Source: Bacteroidales bacterium | Lineage (GTDB): Bacteria; Bacteroidota; Bacteroidia; Bacteroidales; UBA10428 | DNA: 64,000 bases | Assembly: GCA_016934395.1 (NCBI GenBank) | Contig: JAFGSZ010000036.1 | Coordinates: forward strand, 101,526 to 165,525 | Direction of reading: 5' to 3' | Shown: in pieces, positions 8,662-18,774 of the stretch | Numbering within the stretch: position 1 is the first letter of the stretch | Layout: each line of letters opens with the position of its first letter | Notes under the pieces: model-generated | Told to the model about the DNA's origin: nothing | What the model saw: the letters and a program-made list of their open reading frames with translations, nothing else | Databases searched by the model: none | Made by a program: the position numbers and the translations under genes

Positions 8662-11280
8662 ATGAATATTACATCAATAAAACAAAGGGGGATTATTTTA
8701 TTAGCCGGTATAGTGCTGATTTTCCCGCTTTTTAATCTTACGGCCCAAAAAGCAAACTTCACATTAAATGATCTTGGAGTGTTTAAAAAGCATGGCGTTG
8801 AAGTTATGATTTATAACGATTCGTTTAATGAAGGAGGATTTTTTGATGAAAAAGTTAACGGTATCCAGATGATTCAGCATGGAGTACGAACGGTTACCGG
8901 CGGAGCTGTGCGGTTAAGTCCTACACCAGAACAATGGGACCTGACGCCTACCGTACAAGACCGGATTATTAATGTGGAAAAAAATTCAGCCGAAGTCACC
9001 TTGTTTTATGACCATAATAATTTTTCAAGTAAACTGCGTATAGAAGCTAAAGAATCGGGAATCCTGATTACAACCATACTTGATAAACCATTGCCCGCAG
9101 AACTGATTGGAAAAGCCGGGATGCATATTGAATTTTTACCGGCAGCCTATTTCAAAAAAACATATTTTATGGATAATCAATCGGGAATTTGCCCCTTGTA
9201 TCCTGCAGGTCCTATGTCTCTCGAGCCCTATGAAGATAAAACTCCACAATGGTTTGGCCAGTTAACCGCAGAGATAATAAACAACGCATATGCTAAAACC
9301 CTGCCTATTGCACAGGGTAAAAAACTTGTTTTGGCTCCCGATGATCCAAAATTGCTGGTATCTATAGAATCCTTGAGTGGAGAACTGAATTTTCTTGACG
9401 GGCGCAATCTTGCCCAGAATGGCTGGTATGTGATCCGTGAAGTATTACCTGCCGGAAAAACAGGAGAGGTAGCAAAATGGCTGCTTACGCCAAACAGCAT
9501 CCCCGACTGGATGCGTGAACCGGTAATCGGACATTCACAGGCCGGCTATTTTCCCAAACAGGAAAAAATTGCAGTTATTGAACTGGACAAAAATGACACT
9601 CCGAAACAAACGGCAGTAGTGTATAAATTAAAAGAAGACGGAAGCCGTGTAAAAGTATTGGAAAATAATTTGAAAAAATGGGGGCAATTTACCCGGTATA
9701 ATTATTACCAGTTCGATTTTTCATCTGTCACCGATGAGGGATTGTATGTAATTGGATATGATAATGTAGAAACAAAGGCATTTCCAATTAGCGCCAATGT
9801 ATATGATAATATATGGCACCCAACGCTCGATGTATGGTTCCCGGTGCAGATGGATCATATGTTTGTAAATGAAGCATACCGTGTATGGCATGGCGCTCCA
9901 CACCTGGATGATGCCCTGCAGGCTCCGCTTGATACCCTGATCCACGACGGTTATAGTCAGAACAGCAGGACCGATTCACCTTACAAACCCCTGGAACATA
10001 TTCCGGGATTAAATATCGGTGGCTGGTTTGATGCCGGAGATTTTGATATCCGCACCAATTCGCATTGCGAAACGGTTATGTACCTGGCTGAAGCCTGGGA
10101 AGATTATAAATTAACCAGAGATCAGACTACTGTATTGAAAGACCGCAAGTATGTTGAGATTCACAGGCCGGACGGAATTCCGGATATCCAGCAACAGGTG
10201 GAACACGGAACTCTGGCCCTCATTGCCCAGTACAGAGCAGTAGGGCATGCCATTCACGGAATTATTGTTCCTAATCTGCACCAGTATCATCATCTGGGTG
10301 ATGCGGTAAATATGACGGATAATCTGGTGTATAATCCAAAACTAAACCCTCACGAGACAGATGGTTTTACTTCAGGAACTTTTGACGATCGCTGGGCATT
10401 TACAAATATATTTCCTCCGGTTACCTTTCAGTCTGCTGCCGCATTGGCAACAGCAAGTATTGCGTTGCGGGGGTATAACGATGAATTAGCAGATGAAAGC
10501 CTGCAAACAGCAATTAAAGTCTGGGACCAGGAGGTTCTTCAAAAAAGGGAATCCGACTCAGCCTGGCTAAGTGAATTGTTTTTTATAACCGATAAAGAAA
10601 TTTTAAAACGCTGGCTTAGTGGTGAAGAGCTTCGCTTAACCATAAAACTTCTTTTGGCTACAGAAAATGAGAAATATGCAAATCACCTTGCAAAAAATCT
10701 TTGGCCATCGATTAAGGACAGGGCCTATGAGACGGGACTGTTTTCTTCTAATTTTTTGCCCTTACTGGCTGATGCTATCCCTTATATGGATAAAAAGTAT
10801 GTGAAAGACTTAAGAGAACAAGTTATCAAATTCAAACAGGTATCCGATTCTTTATTTATAAAAAATCCTTATGGAGTTCCACTTGGCCGTGGCGGATTTA
10901 TGGCCGGAAATTACTCAATTATCAGTTGGGCATTAACTGCCGGTAAACTGCATCAGGCATTTCCTGACCTCATCGGACCGGAATATATATTAAGAGGATT
11001 AAATTATCTGCTGGGAACACATCCCGGATCAGACATTTCATTTGTATCGGCTGTAGGAACAGATTCTAAAATGCGAACTTACAGCAATAACAGGGCAGAT
11101 TTTTCATTTATCGCCGGCAGCGTGGTTCCCGGTGCATATTTAATCAGGCCTGATTTTTATGAAAATAAAGAAGACTGGCCCTTTATCTGGTATGAGAATG
11201 AAACAGTGATCGACTATTGTTCCGGGTATATTTACCTGGCAGCTACAGTAAATGATATTTTATCAAATCAGTCGGAATAA
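8662..11280 (+). CDS. Glycoside hydrolase family 9 protein (endoglucanase-like)
   Basis: GH9 enzymes cleave beta-1,4-glucans such as cellulose. The 872-residue protein has a signal peptide (IILLAGIVLIFPLFNLTAQ), an N-terminal beta-rich region of about 270 residues, and a cellulase N-terminal Ig-like domain (PVIGHSQAGYFPKQEKIAVIEL). The (alpha/alpha)6 GH9 catalytic domain runs from about residue 400. The catalytic-base region reads GGWFDAGDF (Asp457, Asp460), and the probable acid is Glu847 in WYENETVID. NYLLGTHPGSDISFV matches the conserved GH9 C-terminal region. No dockerin, carbohydrate-binding module or T9SS tail is obvious, so it is probably periplasmic. A GH3 gene follows 83 bp later. 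Confidence 0.88.
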   Translation: MNITSIKQRGIILLAGIVLIFPLFNLTAQKANFTLNDLGVFKKHGVEVMIYNDSFNEGGFFDEKVNGIQMIQHGVRTVTGGAVRLSPTPEQWDLTPTVQDRIINVEKNSAEVTLFYDHNNFSSKLRIEAKESGILITTILDKPLPAELIGKAGMHIEFLPAAYFKKTYFMDNQSGICPLYPAGPMSLEPYEDKTPQWFGQLTAEIINNAYAKTLPIAQGKKLVLAPDDPKLLVSIESLSGELNFLDGRNLAQNGWYVIREVLPAGKTGEVAKWLLTPNSIPDWMREPVIGHSQAGYFPKQEKIAVIELDKNDTPKQTAVVYKLKEDGSRVKVLENNLKKWGQFTRYNYYQFDFSSVTDEGLYVIGYDNVETKAFPISANVYDNIWHPTLDVWFPVQMDHMFVNEAYRVWHGAPHLDDALQAPLDTLIHDGYSQNSRTDSPYKPLEHIPGLNIGGWFDAGDFDIRTNSHCETVMYLAEAWEDYKLTRDQTTVLKDRKYVEIHRPDGIPDIQQQVEHGTLALIAQYRAVGHAIHGIIVPNLHQYHHLGDAVNMTDNLVYNPKLNPHETDGFTSGTFDDRWAFTNIFPPVTFQSAAALATASIALRGYNDELADESLQTAIKVWDQEVLQKRESDSAWLSELFFITDKEILKRWLSGEELRLTIKLLLATENEKYANHLAKNLWPSIKDRAYETGLFSSNFLPLLADAIPYMDKKYVKDLREQVIKFKQVSDSLFIKNPYGVPLGRGGFMAGNYSIISWALTAGKLHQAFPDLIGPEYILRGLNYLLGTHPGSDISFVSAVGTDSKMRTYSNNRADFSFIAGSVVPGAYLIRPDFYENKEDWPFIWYENETVIDYCSGYIYLAATVNDILSNQSE

Positions 11281-11363
11281 AACACAGGTTTATCGGTTTT
11301 TTTAACGATAAATATCTTTCTGTTGACCATTATAATAGTTTATATTAGCTAAAAAATGTGAAT

Positions 11364-14138
11364 ATGAAATATACTAATCCTGTAATCGGAATCCTTCTGA
11401 TTATGTCTTTATCTGTATTCTCTCAAACAAAAAAAGCCAAAATTGATGCAGGAGATAACGTTTCAATAAACTGGGAAACTACAAAAACAGTTCAACTCAA
11501 TGGAGAAGTTTTTTCGAGAAACATGGATATTAAATGGACTTGTCCTGCGAATCCGCAGGTCCGGTTTTCTGATGTTTCAAATCTTAAAACCAATGTCACA
11601 TTTCCACGTCCCGGATATTATTTATTAGAATTAACAGCTAAAAAAGCAGATAATACCCAGTTAAAAGACCAGGTAATTATAAATGTATTTACACCGGGTT
11701 CATATAAAGAAAGACTGGAAGACCTGATCAGTTTAATGACTATTGAAGAGAAAATAGGGCAACTGGTAAACCAAGCAGATTCTATTCCGCGGCTTAATCT
11801 TTCTAACTATAATTATTGGAGTGAATCCTTGCATGGAATTTTAACTGTGGGTGCTACATCTTTTCCCCAGGCTGTTGCTTTAGGTTCTTCCTGGGATACT
11901 GATTTGGTGCATCGCGTGGCAACAGCAATTTCTGATGAGGCCAGAGTTTTAAATATAACTACAGGCAAAGGACTTTCATACTGGAGCCCGACAGTGAACA
12001 TTGCCCGTGATCCGCGCTGGGGAAGAAATGAAGAGTCTTATAGTGAAGACCCCTACTTACTTTCTCGTATGGGAGTCGCTTTTATTAAAGGAATGCAGGG
12101 GAACCATCCTTATTATCTGAAGACAGTATCCACGCCCAAGCATTTTATTGCCAATAACGAGGAATCTCGTCGTCATACAGGTTCGTCTGATGTGGATATG
12201 CGCAGTCTATGGGAATATTATATGCCTGCATTTGAAAGTGCGGTTACTGAAGGGAAAGCTTTTTCAATCATGGGCGCTTATAACGAATTAAACCAGGTAC
12301 CCAGCTGTGGAAATTATTATTTACTTACTGATGTACTTCGCAGAAAATGGGAATTTGAAGGGTATGTGGTTTCCGATTGCGGCGCCATTCATGATATGGT
12401 GAGCGGGCATCATTTTTTTGAAACAGGGGCTGAGGCCGCTGCCCGGGGAATTCTTGCCGGGTGCGATTTAAACTGTGGCGATTTTTATAGAGATCATTTG
12501 GGTGAAGCACTGAAACTTGGATTAATTGAAGAAAAAGATTTAGATCGTGCTTTGATGCGAGTGCTTGGTGCACGGTTCCGACTTGGTGAATTTGATCCGA
12601 ATGAATTAGTACCATACAACACAATCCCGATTGAAAAACTTGACGGCAAAGAACATCGTAAATTAGCACTGGAATCAGCACAAAAATCCATCGTACTGTT
12701 AAAAAACTGTCATATTTTACCTCTGGATAGAAAAAAAATAAAATCCATTGCGGTAATCGGCCCCAATGCCAAAGAATGTGAATTGGGTATTTACAGTGGC
12801 TGGCCAAATATCAGGATAAGTCCCCTGGAGGGCATAATAAACAAAGCTTCCCATTATGGTATAAAGGTGGCCTATGCCAGAGGTTGCGAAATTGGAGGGG
12901 GTTTTTTAAAACCCATTGAAGCAAAATATTTTACGGAAGTAAATAACACGGGCACCACTGGTATGCTGGGAGAATATTTTAATAATATGAATCTCGAGGG
13001 TCAACCGGTGTATACCAGGATTGATTCCATGGTAAACTTTCAGTGGGGTGGTTCACCGGCGCCCGGAGTACCGGATGATGTTTTTTCCGTACGCTGGACC
13101 GGGAAAATTATTCCTCCCGAAACACGAGTCTATCAGTTGGGGACAAGATCCGATGATGGGTCCCGGTTATTTGTAAATGGTAAACTATTATTTGAAGACT
13201 GGACAGAACATGGTGAAAAACCGAATAGCGCTGCTGTGGAATTACAAAAAGGTGTTGAATATGAAATAGTTTTTGAACATTTTGACAATATTCTTGGCGC
13301 TGCAGCGCGTTTAACCTGGGATCTCGGACAGAGAGATTTTGAACAGGCAAAAAAAATTGCTAAAGAAAGTGACCTGGTAGTGCTTGTTCTTGGTACATCT
13401 CCCGGTTTATCATCAGAAGAATTAGACCGGATGGATATTACCCTGCCAAAAGAACAAAGAGATCTGATCAGGGTGGTGGCTGAGGTGAATCCAAATATTG
13501 TAATTGTATTAATTAACGGGGGCCCCGTTGCTTTAGCCGGAACTGAAAATTATGCCAATGCTATTGTTGAAGCCTGGTATACGGGACAGGAAACAGGAAC
13601 TGCAATTGCCGATGTATTATTCGGAGATGTAAATCCCGGAGGAAAACTTCCGGAAACATTTTATACTTCAAACGCCCAGCTTCAACCTTTTGCCGATTAT
13701 GATATTATCAATAACAGCAGAACCTATATGTATATGGAAGAACCTGTATTATATCCTTTTGGCCATGGTCTTTCATATACCACATTTGAATATAGTGACC
13801 TTTCATTAAGCGCAGATACTATAGATTCAAAAGGTGAAATTAACTTTCAGTGCACTATAAAAAATACCGGGAAAATAAAAGGGGATGAGGTTGTGCAGGT
13901 ATATGTTCATGATAAAGAAGCAAAGGTTAAAGTACCTATCCGGCAGCTAAAGCGGTTTAAACGAATAACTCTTGATCCCGGGAAATCAGAAACGGTTTCA
14001 TTTACAATTCCTGTATCTGAATGTTCTTTTTATGATATTGAAAAAAATGATTTTATAGTGGAACCGGGAGTTTTTGAAATCCAGATCGGCAGCTCATCCG
14101 CAGACATACGGCTAAAAAAATCATTTCTTGTAGAATAG
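11364..14138 (+). CDS. Glycoside hydrolase family 3 protein with inserted PA14 domain
   Basis: GH3 enzymes release single sugars from beta-glucosides or xylosides. The start is placed at ATG 11364; the track's GTG 11358 is two codons earlier. The signal peptide is MKYTNPVIGILLIMSLSVFSQ. Next come a PKD/Ig-like domain (about residues 25-110), the GH3 N-terminal barrel with KHFIANNEESRR and nucleophile Asp338 in VVSDCGAI, and then the GH3 C-terminal domain. The latter is split by a PA14 domain (about residues 525-655; RWTGKIIPP, RSDDGSRLFVNGKLLF). A fibronectin III-like domain closes the protein. With the GH9 gene just upstream it suggests stepwise breakdown of a beta-glucan to glucose, though a xylosidase role cannot be excluded. 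Confidence 0.9.
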   Translation: MKYTNPVIGILLIMSLSVFSQTKKAKIDAGDNVSINWETTKTVQLNGEVFSRNMDIKWTCPANPQVRFSDVSNLKTNVTFPRPGYYLLELTAKKADNTQLKDQVIINVFTPGSYKERLEDLISLMTIEEKIGQLVNQADSIPRLNLSNYNYWSESLHGILTVGATSFPQAVALGSSWDTDLVHRVATAISDEARVLNITTGKGLSYWSPTVNIARDPRWGRNEESYSEDPYLLSRMGVAFIKGMQGNHPYYLKTVSTPKHFIANNEESRRHTGSSDVDMRSLWEYYMPAFESAVTEGKAFSIMGAYNELNQVPSCGNYYLLTDVLRRKWEFEGYVVSDCGAIHDMVSGHHFFETGAEAAARGILAGCDLNCGDFYRDHLGEALKLGLIEEKDLDRALMRVLGARFRLGEFDPNELVPYNTIPIEKLDGKEHRKLALESAQKSIVLLKNCHILPLDRKKIKSIAVIGPNAKECELGIYSGWPNIRISPLEGIINKASHYGIKVAYARGCEIGGGFLKPIEAKYFTEVNNTGTTGMLGEYFNNMNLEGQPVYTRIDSMVNFQWGGSPAPGVPDDVFSVRWTGKIIPPETRVYQLGTRSDDGSRLFVNGKLLFEDWTEHGEKPNSAAVELQKGVEYEIVFEHFDNILGAAARLTWDLGQRDFEQAKKIAKESDLVVLVLGTSPGLSSEELDRMDITLPKEQRDLIRVVAEVNPNIVIVLINGGPVALAGTENYANAIVEAWYTGQETGTAIADVLFGDVNPGGKLPETFYTSNAQLQPFADYDIINNSRTYMYMEEPVLYPFGHGLSYTTFEYSDLSLSADTIDSKGEINFQCTIKNTGKIKGDEVVQVYVHDKEAKVKVPIRQLKRFKRITLDPGKSETVSFTIPVSECSFYDIEKNDFIVEPGVFEIQIGSSSADIRLKKSFLVE

Positions 14139-14254
14139 GGGAGTTTAATTATTCAGAAAGGTGTGCTTTTAATTTTCCTCAAATATTGAACGAGTCGAAA
14201 TGTACTTTCCTTTAAAAGCATTGTATAGTTAAATTGAAACATTTAACGAAAGAA

Positions 14255-14286
14255 CCTGACAGCTATGAGATATTTAAGCTGTCAGG
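14255..14286. terminator. Hairpin between convergent GH3 and PepSY-like genes
   Basis: CCTGACAGCT and AGCTGTCAGG form a perfect 10-bp stem with a 12-nt loop, about 115 bp after the GH3 stop and 44 bp after the PepSY-like stop. It is followed by an AT-rich stretch but no strong T run on either strand, so it may be a weak bidirectional terminator. Confidence 0.5.
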
Positions 14287-14329
14287 ATTATATTTTACCA
14301 GGATAAACTTTTAAAAAAAGATTTAATAA

Positions 14330-14794
14330 CTAATCGTTATCCTCTTCATCATCTTCTTCCATTTTTTCTTTTTGAATTATTATACCATCCGGACTTATAG
14401 TAACTTCAATTTCTTCCTCACACTTTTTCAGTCCAAATTCATAAATTATACCTGAAGTAGTTTCAGATAGTTCGGATTCAACAATTTTGTATGCAGCATA
14501 TTCTTTATCCAGTGTTGCTTTTACAACTGCTGGAAGATTGCTTGGATTAACTTCATATTCAGTTTCCATCCAGGTACCTGAATTGGTATAGTTTGCCGAA
14601 TATTCTTTTCCGTTCAATATAAATTCTGCTTCCCATTCCGTGTCGTTCTCTTTGGTCCATTTTACCTTTGTAGCATCAGGGAATTTTTCTGAAAAAGCTG
14701 TTTGAACTTTAGCAGGAACATCCTTAACTGTTTGTCCGCGGGCACCAAAACTTATTATTACAAATGCTCCAACAATTAAAACTAAATTTTTCAT
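14330..14794 (-). CDS. Secreted PepSY-like protein
   Basis: The 154-residue protein starts at Met4 of the track ORF (MKNLVLIVGAFVIISFGARGQ, a signal peptide). It carries two PepSY-like repeats of the PF11396 type: VPAKVQTAFSEKFPDATKVKWTKENDTEWEAEFILNGKEYSANY, then LPAVVKATLDKEYAAYKIVESELSE. It ends in a very acidic tail (KEKMEEDDEEDND). Such proteins are periplasmic, often encoded beside two-component systems in Bacteroidota, and may bind metals or peptides. It lies 67 bp after the RND pump gene in the same direction. Its upstream region carries the same 11-bp direct repeat as the response-regulator operon, so it is probably controlled by that regulator. Confidence 0.85.
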   Translation of the reverse strand: MKNLVLIVGAFVIISFGARGQTVKDVPAKVQTAFSEKFPDATKVKWTKENDTEWEAEFILNGKEYSANYTNSGTWMETEYEVNPSNLPAVVKATLDKEYAAYKIVESELSETTSGIIYEFGLKKCEEEIEVTISPDGIIIQKEKMEEDDEEDND

Positions 14795-14824
14795 TTTGTA
14801 CAATTTTAAATGAATACTGCATCT

Positions 14825-14857
14825 AAATTACAATCCAATTCTAAAGAGATTTTCAAG
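14825..14857 (-). promoter_or_regulatory. Candidate response-regulator operator and promoter, PepSY-like gene
   Basis: The minus strand reads CTTGAAAAT-N2-CTTTAGAAT (14857-14838), an 11-bp-spaced direct repeat, then 7 bp, then TAATTT (14830-14825). The operator upstream of the response-regulator gene has the same order and nearly the same spacing (8 bp to TAATTT). OmpR-type regulators bind direct repeats spaced by one helical turn. Confidence 0.5.
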
Positions 14858-14861
14858 TTGA

Positions 14862-17800
14862 TTATTTTTTTATAATAAGCTTTAACAGGCTTGGCAAAAG
14901 AATTAGTAGGAGGGGTAAGGCAATAATTAAACCGCCAATTACTGCGATTGCCAGGGGCTGGTGCATTTGTGCCCCGGTACCAATTCCGAAGGCGAGGGGT
15001 GAAAGGGCGGCTATTGCTGCGGTGGCAGTCATTAATTTAGGGCGGAGACGCGTTGATATAGCGAACGATAAAGCATTATTAACAGTAGTGTTTTTCAGTT
15101 CGGAAAAAAACTGCTGAATGGTGAAAATAGAATTTTCACCAATAATTCCGATAATCATAATCAGTCCTGTATAACTTCCAACATTAAGGGGCGTTCCGGT
15201 GATATACAATGCCCATAGACTGCCTGATATACCTAATAAACTAACAAAAATAACAGCAAGTGAAATTCTTACCTGTTTGAACATAAAGAGTACTACAGTG
15301 AATACCAGCAAGCCGCCTGCAATGAGAATTTTCAGCAGTTCTGCAAAAGATTGCTGTTGTTCGGCATAAGCTCCGCCATATCGTATCTGATAGGCTGGAG
15401 GCAGATTGATTCCTGCCAGTTTATTTTGAATGTCTTTCATTACACTGCCTAAATCCCTGTTATTTAGTCGAGCTGTAATAACACCCATTGTTTGCAGGTT
15501 TTCGCGCTCTATTTCGGCTACACCGCTTTGTATTTCAAAATTGGCAAAAGTACTTATTGGCAGAAATTCGCCCGAAGGAATACAAATTTTCAACTGTCTT
15601 ATTTTTTCGATGGATGTATTATTATTTTTTGGGAAAATCATTCGAATATCAGTAAGCTGCTCTTTTTCGGGAATAAAACCGATAACCGTTCCTGCAAGCC
15701 AGGTTTCCATCTGAGCCTGCAGATCGGATGGACTAAGCCCGAATTGTTTTAATTTATCTTCTTTGGGAAATATCTTCAACATGGGTCCGGCAATAACTAT
15801 ACCGTTAAAAACATCTGCTGTACCATCGATGGTTTCCAGGCTGTCGGCAATTTGCTTAGACAAAACTTTTACTTCATTATAATTGTCGCCAAAAATCTTT
15901 ACCTCGATGGGCTGAACACTACTCATCAGGTCGCCGAGCATATCGGTAATTACCTGGCCAAAATCGGCAATAAGAGCAGGAACTGCACTTTCAACCTTAC
16001 CCCGGATTTCATCAGATACTTCATTGGTAGTCCTGTTTCTGTTTTTATACAATTCTATCAGGTAATCGCCCCGGCTTGGCTCAGTAATAAAAAATCCCAT
16101 TTGTGTTCCGGTTCGCCTTGAGTATGTTTTGACTTCAGGAATTTTTTCAATAATTTCATCCACCACAGTCAACATCCGGTCGGTTTCTTCGAGCGATGTG
16201 CCCGGGGGACTGTCAAAGTCAAGCACAATAGAACCTTCATCCATCTCAGGCAAAAAGCCTGTGGAAAGTCTTGGCAAAATATACCCTATACTCAAAATAA
16301 GCAACAGGGCAAAGGCAATACTTATGTAAGGTTTGGCAATAAAAAACTGTATCCATCTATGTTGAGATTGCACAGCATGAGCTTCTTTTTTAAACCCTTT
16401 ATTTTTCGATAACAGCAGATAAATCACAGGAAGACCCAGCCAGGTAATAATAAAGGAACTGAGCAGGGTGATCATCATGGCTTCTGTAAGAATTTTAAAA
16501 TAAGCACCTGCCACACCCGACATTAGTTCAAAAGGAATAAGAATAACTATAGTACTAAGTGAAGAGCTTACCATGGAGGGGAATAAAAAACTAATGGCTT
16601 TACCTACCAGATCCTTGGGTTTTCGGTCGGGAAATTCTTCATGTGTCCGGTGAATCTGCTCAACCACAATAATGGCATCATCGATAATCAAACCTATAGC
16701 TGCTGCAATAGCGCCAATGGTCATAATATTAAAGTCGAAACCTATGGCTGAGAGTAGAATAAAAGTGAGTGACAAGGTAAGCGGAATGGTGATCAATATT
16801 ACAGCACTCGATTTTACTGAACGAAGGAAAATAATTACTACCACAATAGATAATAACAACCCTATCCACAGAACATCAATAATGCTCCGGATACTGCCGT
16901 TCACAAATTCAGCCTGATTATAATACGGAACTAATATTACATCTTTTGGTAAAATGCTATTTAATTCCACTACTTTTCGGCTGACCTCATCAGATACTTC
17001 AATCAGATTGCTGTTAGGCTGCTTAAGCACTGCCACCAGGGGAACATCTTTTCCATCGGCTTTAATTTTAATGTACTCGTTACGTTCCGAAATTTCAACC
17101 GTAGCGATGTCCGACACTTTTATACTGCGCACTGCATTGTCAAAAAGGACCAGATTTTCAAGCTGCTCTTTGTTTTTAATGGTTGCATCAGTAACCGTTA
17201 AATACAAACGATGATAATCCACAGTATACCCATTGGATTTTATAAAATCGGTCTGTTGCAAGGCATTACCAATGTCCTGAGGGTTAATTTTTAAGTTGCT
17301 GAGTTTTTGTTCATCCAGTACCAGCCTGTATTCTTTCACTTTTCCGCCAATTACATCAACCGAAGCCACTCCTTTAATTCGCGACAAATAGGGTTTTACA
17401 ATATACTCGGCGAGCATTTTTAATTCTACCTGGTTTTTTGTCTCCGATTGCAGGGAATATCCCATTACCGGTAGAATAGACGGGTTCATTTTTTCGATGG
17501 TAATTTGAACATCGGGTGGCAGAATATTTTTAATCTGGGAAATTTGCGATTCAACCTGCTGTTTGTCGAGGTCAATATCGGATCCCCAATCCATAAAAGC
17601 AGAAATTTCACAACTTCCCATACTGGTAGTACTTCGGATTAAGTTGATATTTTCAACCCTTTTAATGGCATTTTCGAGCGGCTTGGTTACGGTAACCATC
17701 ATTTTATCAACCGGTTGTTCGCCATGGTCGGCTATTATTTTAATTTTTGGAAAAGTAACATTCGGGAAAAGAGAGGTTTTCATACTTTGATATGAAAATG

Positions 17801-17870
17801 CCCCACCTATAAGAATAAGCAACAAGATTACTGTTATCGGACTCTTAAACCTCACGAAAATTTTTTCCAT
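14862..17870 (-). CDS. RND-family efflux transporter, inner-membrane pump
   Basis: The 1002-residue protein is a proton-driven RND pump that exports substrates through a tripartite envelope complex. It has the usual plan: TM1 (SPITVILLLILIGGAFSY), a large periplasmic loop beginning LFPNVTFPKIKI, TM2-6, a second loop and TM7-12. TM4 has GLIIDDAIIVVEQ, the adjacent Asp pair of drug-type (HAE1) pumps that relays protons, rather than the CzcA heavy-metal form. It is slightly shorter than AcrB. It starts 2 bp after the adaptor stop and is the last pump gene of the operon. The substrate is unknown. Confidence 0.93.
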   Translation of the reverse strand: MEKIFVRFKSPITVILLLILIGGAFSYQSMKTSLFPNVTFPKIKIIADHGEQPVDKMMVTVTKPLENAIKRVENINLIRSTTSMGSCEISAFMDWGSDIDLDKQQVESQISQIKNILPPDVQITIEKMNPSILPVMGYSLQSETKNQVELKMLAEYIVKPYLSRIKGVASVDVIGGKVKEYRLVLDEQKLSNLKINPQDIGNALQQTDFIKSNGYTVDYHRLYLTVTDATIKNKEQLENLVLFDNAVRSIKVSDIATVEISERNEYIKIKADGKDVPLVAVLKQPNSNLIEVSDEVSRKVVELNSILPKDVILVPYYNQAEFVNGSIRSIIDVLWIGLLLSIVVVIIFLRSVKSSAVILITIPLTLSLTFILLSAIGFDFNIMTIGAIAAAIGLIIDDAIIVVEQIHRTHEEFPDRKPKDLVGKAISFLFPSMVSSSLSTIVILIPFELMSGVAGAYFKILTEAMMITLLSSFIITWLGLPVIYLLLSKNKGFKKEAHAVQSQHRWIQFFIAKPYISIAFALLLILSIGYILPRLSTGFLPEMDEGSIVLDFDSPPGTSLEETDRMLTVVDEIIEKIPEVKTYSRRTGTQMGFFITEPSRGDYLIELYKNRNRTTNEVSDEIRGKVESAVPALIADFGQVITDMLGDLMSSVQPIEVKIFGDNYNEVKVLSKQIADSLETIDGTADVFNGIVIAGPMLKIFPKEDKLKQFGLSPSDLQAQMETWLAGTVIGFIPEKEQLTDIRMIFPKNNNTSIEKIRQLKICIPSGEFLPISTFANFEIQSGVAEIERENLQTMGVITARLNNRDLGSVMKDIQNKLAGINLPPAYQIRYGGAYAEQQQSFAELLKILIAGGLLVFTVVLFMFKQVRISLAVIFVSLLGISGSLWALYITGTPLNVGSYTGLIMIIGIIGENSIFTIQQFFSELKNTTVNNALSFAISTRLRPKLMTATAAIAALSPLAFGIGTGAQMHQPLAIAVIGGLIIALPLLLILLPSLLKLIIKK

Positions 17871-17872
17871 AA

Positions 17873-18763
17873 CTATTTTTTAATTTTTACAACCGAACTA
17901 TCCGGTAAACCAAAAGCCCCTTCAGAGATTATTACATCATTTACATTTAAATATGGCGAATAAATTTCCACCAGGCTGTCATTTTCAATTCCTTTCTGAA
18001 CGGGTACTTTTATAGCCAGGCTGTCGTGCTGGATCTTCATCAGCCAAAAATCGTTTTGTTTTTCATTAGTCATCACAGCTTCTTTAGCAATTAATAAGGT
18101 GTTGTTATGTGCGAGGAGAACAAACTGCACAGTAAGATTAAGATTTTCGGGCAATTGCCGGAAAGAATCTGGTTTTAAAAAGACTATTTGTGTCTGGTCC
18201 GTTTCGCTGATGGAAGGTAATATTCTGGTAATTTTACTATTGAGTAATGTATGGTCGGGTAGCAGAAGTATGCACTGAGTTCCAGTTTTCAGCAGGCGGT
18301 TGTATTCATAAGGAACATTCACCTGTACCATAACATCTTTATTTTCTACGATGGTACACAGCAAATCACCCTCAACCAGATAGGTTCCGGTTTGATTTAT
18401 GTTCAATTCACTTACAATTCCTCCGGAAGAGGCCAGTACCTTTAAGTTATCGGATGTATTGTTTAACGCGTTGTTTTCTTTGGTTTGCAGCTCAAACAGT
18501 ATATCGCCTTTTTGAACCATATCGCCGTATTTCACATTCACAGCTGCAATATAGGCTGAAACCGGTGCTGTAATTTTGTTCTTTTTCAGATAGATGGTTT
18601 TCCCGTTCAGGTGAATATATTGTTCTATGTTTCCCTGTTTAACAAGGGTTGTTTTTACCGGGATTAAAAGGATTTCCTCTTTGCTGCCTGCACTTTGCTC
18701 TTTGCAGGATATAAGCAGAAACTGAATAAAAACAAAAAAAATAATGGTGGATAGATTTTTCAT
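17873..18763 (-). CDS. RND efflux periplasmic adaptor lipoprotein
   Basis: This is a membrane-fusion protein linking the RND pump to the outer-membrane channel. The chosen start (Met9 of the track ORF, 18763) gives a lipoprotein signal MKNLSTIIFFVFIQFLLISC, so the mature protein would be lipid-anchored at Cys20. It has the biotinyl-lipoyl-like halves (KKNKITAPVSAYIAAVNVKYGDMVQKGDILFEL and SSGGIVSELNINQTGTYLVEGDLLCTI) with almost no helical hairpin between them, then a beta-barrel domain. Its 296 residues are short for the family. The start lies 12 bp after the TolC-like stop. The missing hairpin suggests tip contact with the channel is unusual. Confidence 0.88.
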   Translation of the reverse strand: MKNLSTIIFFVFIQFLLISCKEQSAGSKEEILLIPVKTTLVKQGNIEQYIHLNGKTIYLKKNKITAPVSAYIAAVNVKYGDMVQKGDILFELQTKENNALNNTSDNLKVLASSGGIVSELNINQTGTYLVEGDLLCTIVENKDVMVQVNVPYEYNRLLKTGTQCILLLPDHTLLNSKITRILPSISETDQTQIVFLKPDSFRQLPENLNLTVQFVLLAHNNTLLIAKEAVMTNEKQNDFWLMKIQHDSLAIKVPVQKGIENDSLVEIYSPYLNVNDVIISEGAFGLPDSSVVKIKK

Positions 18764-18774
18764 CTGCAACCGAA

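Noticed and set aside
8541-8762. Track ORF on the minus strand upstream of and overlapping GH9
   Set aside because: It covers the GH9 promoter and signal peptide region and has no recognisable protein features; a shadow ORF.
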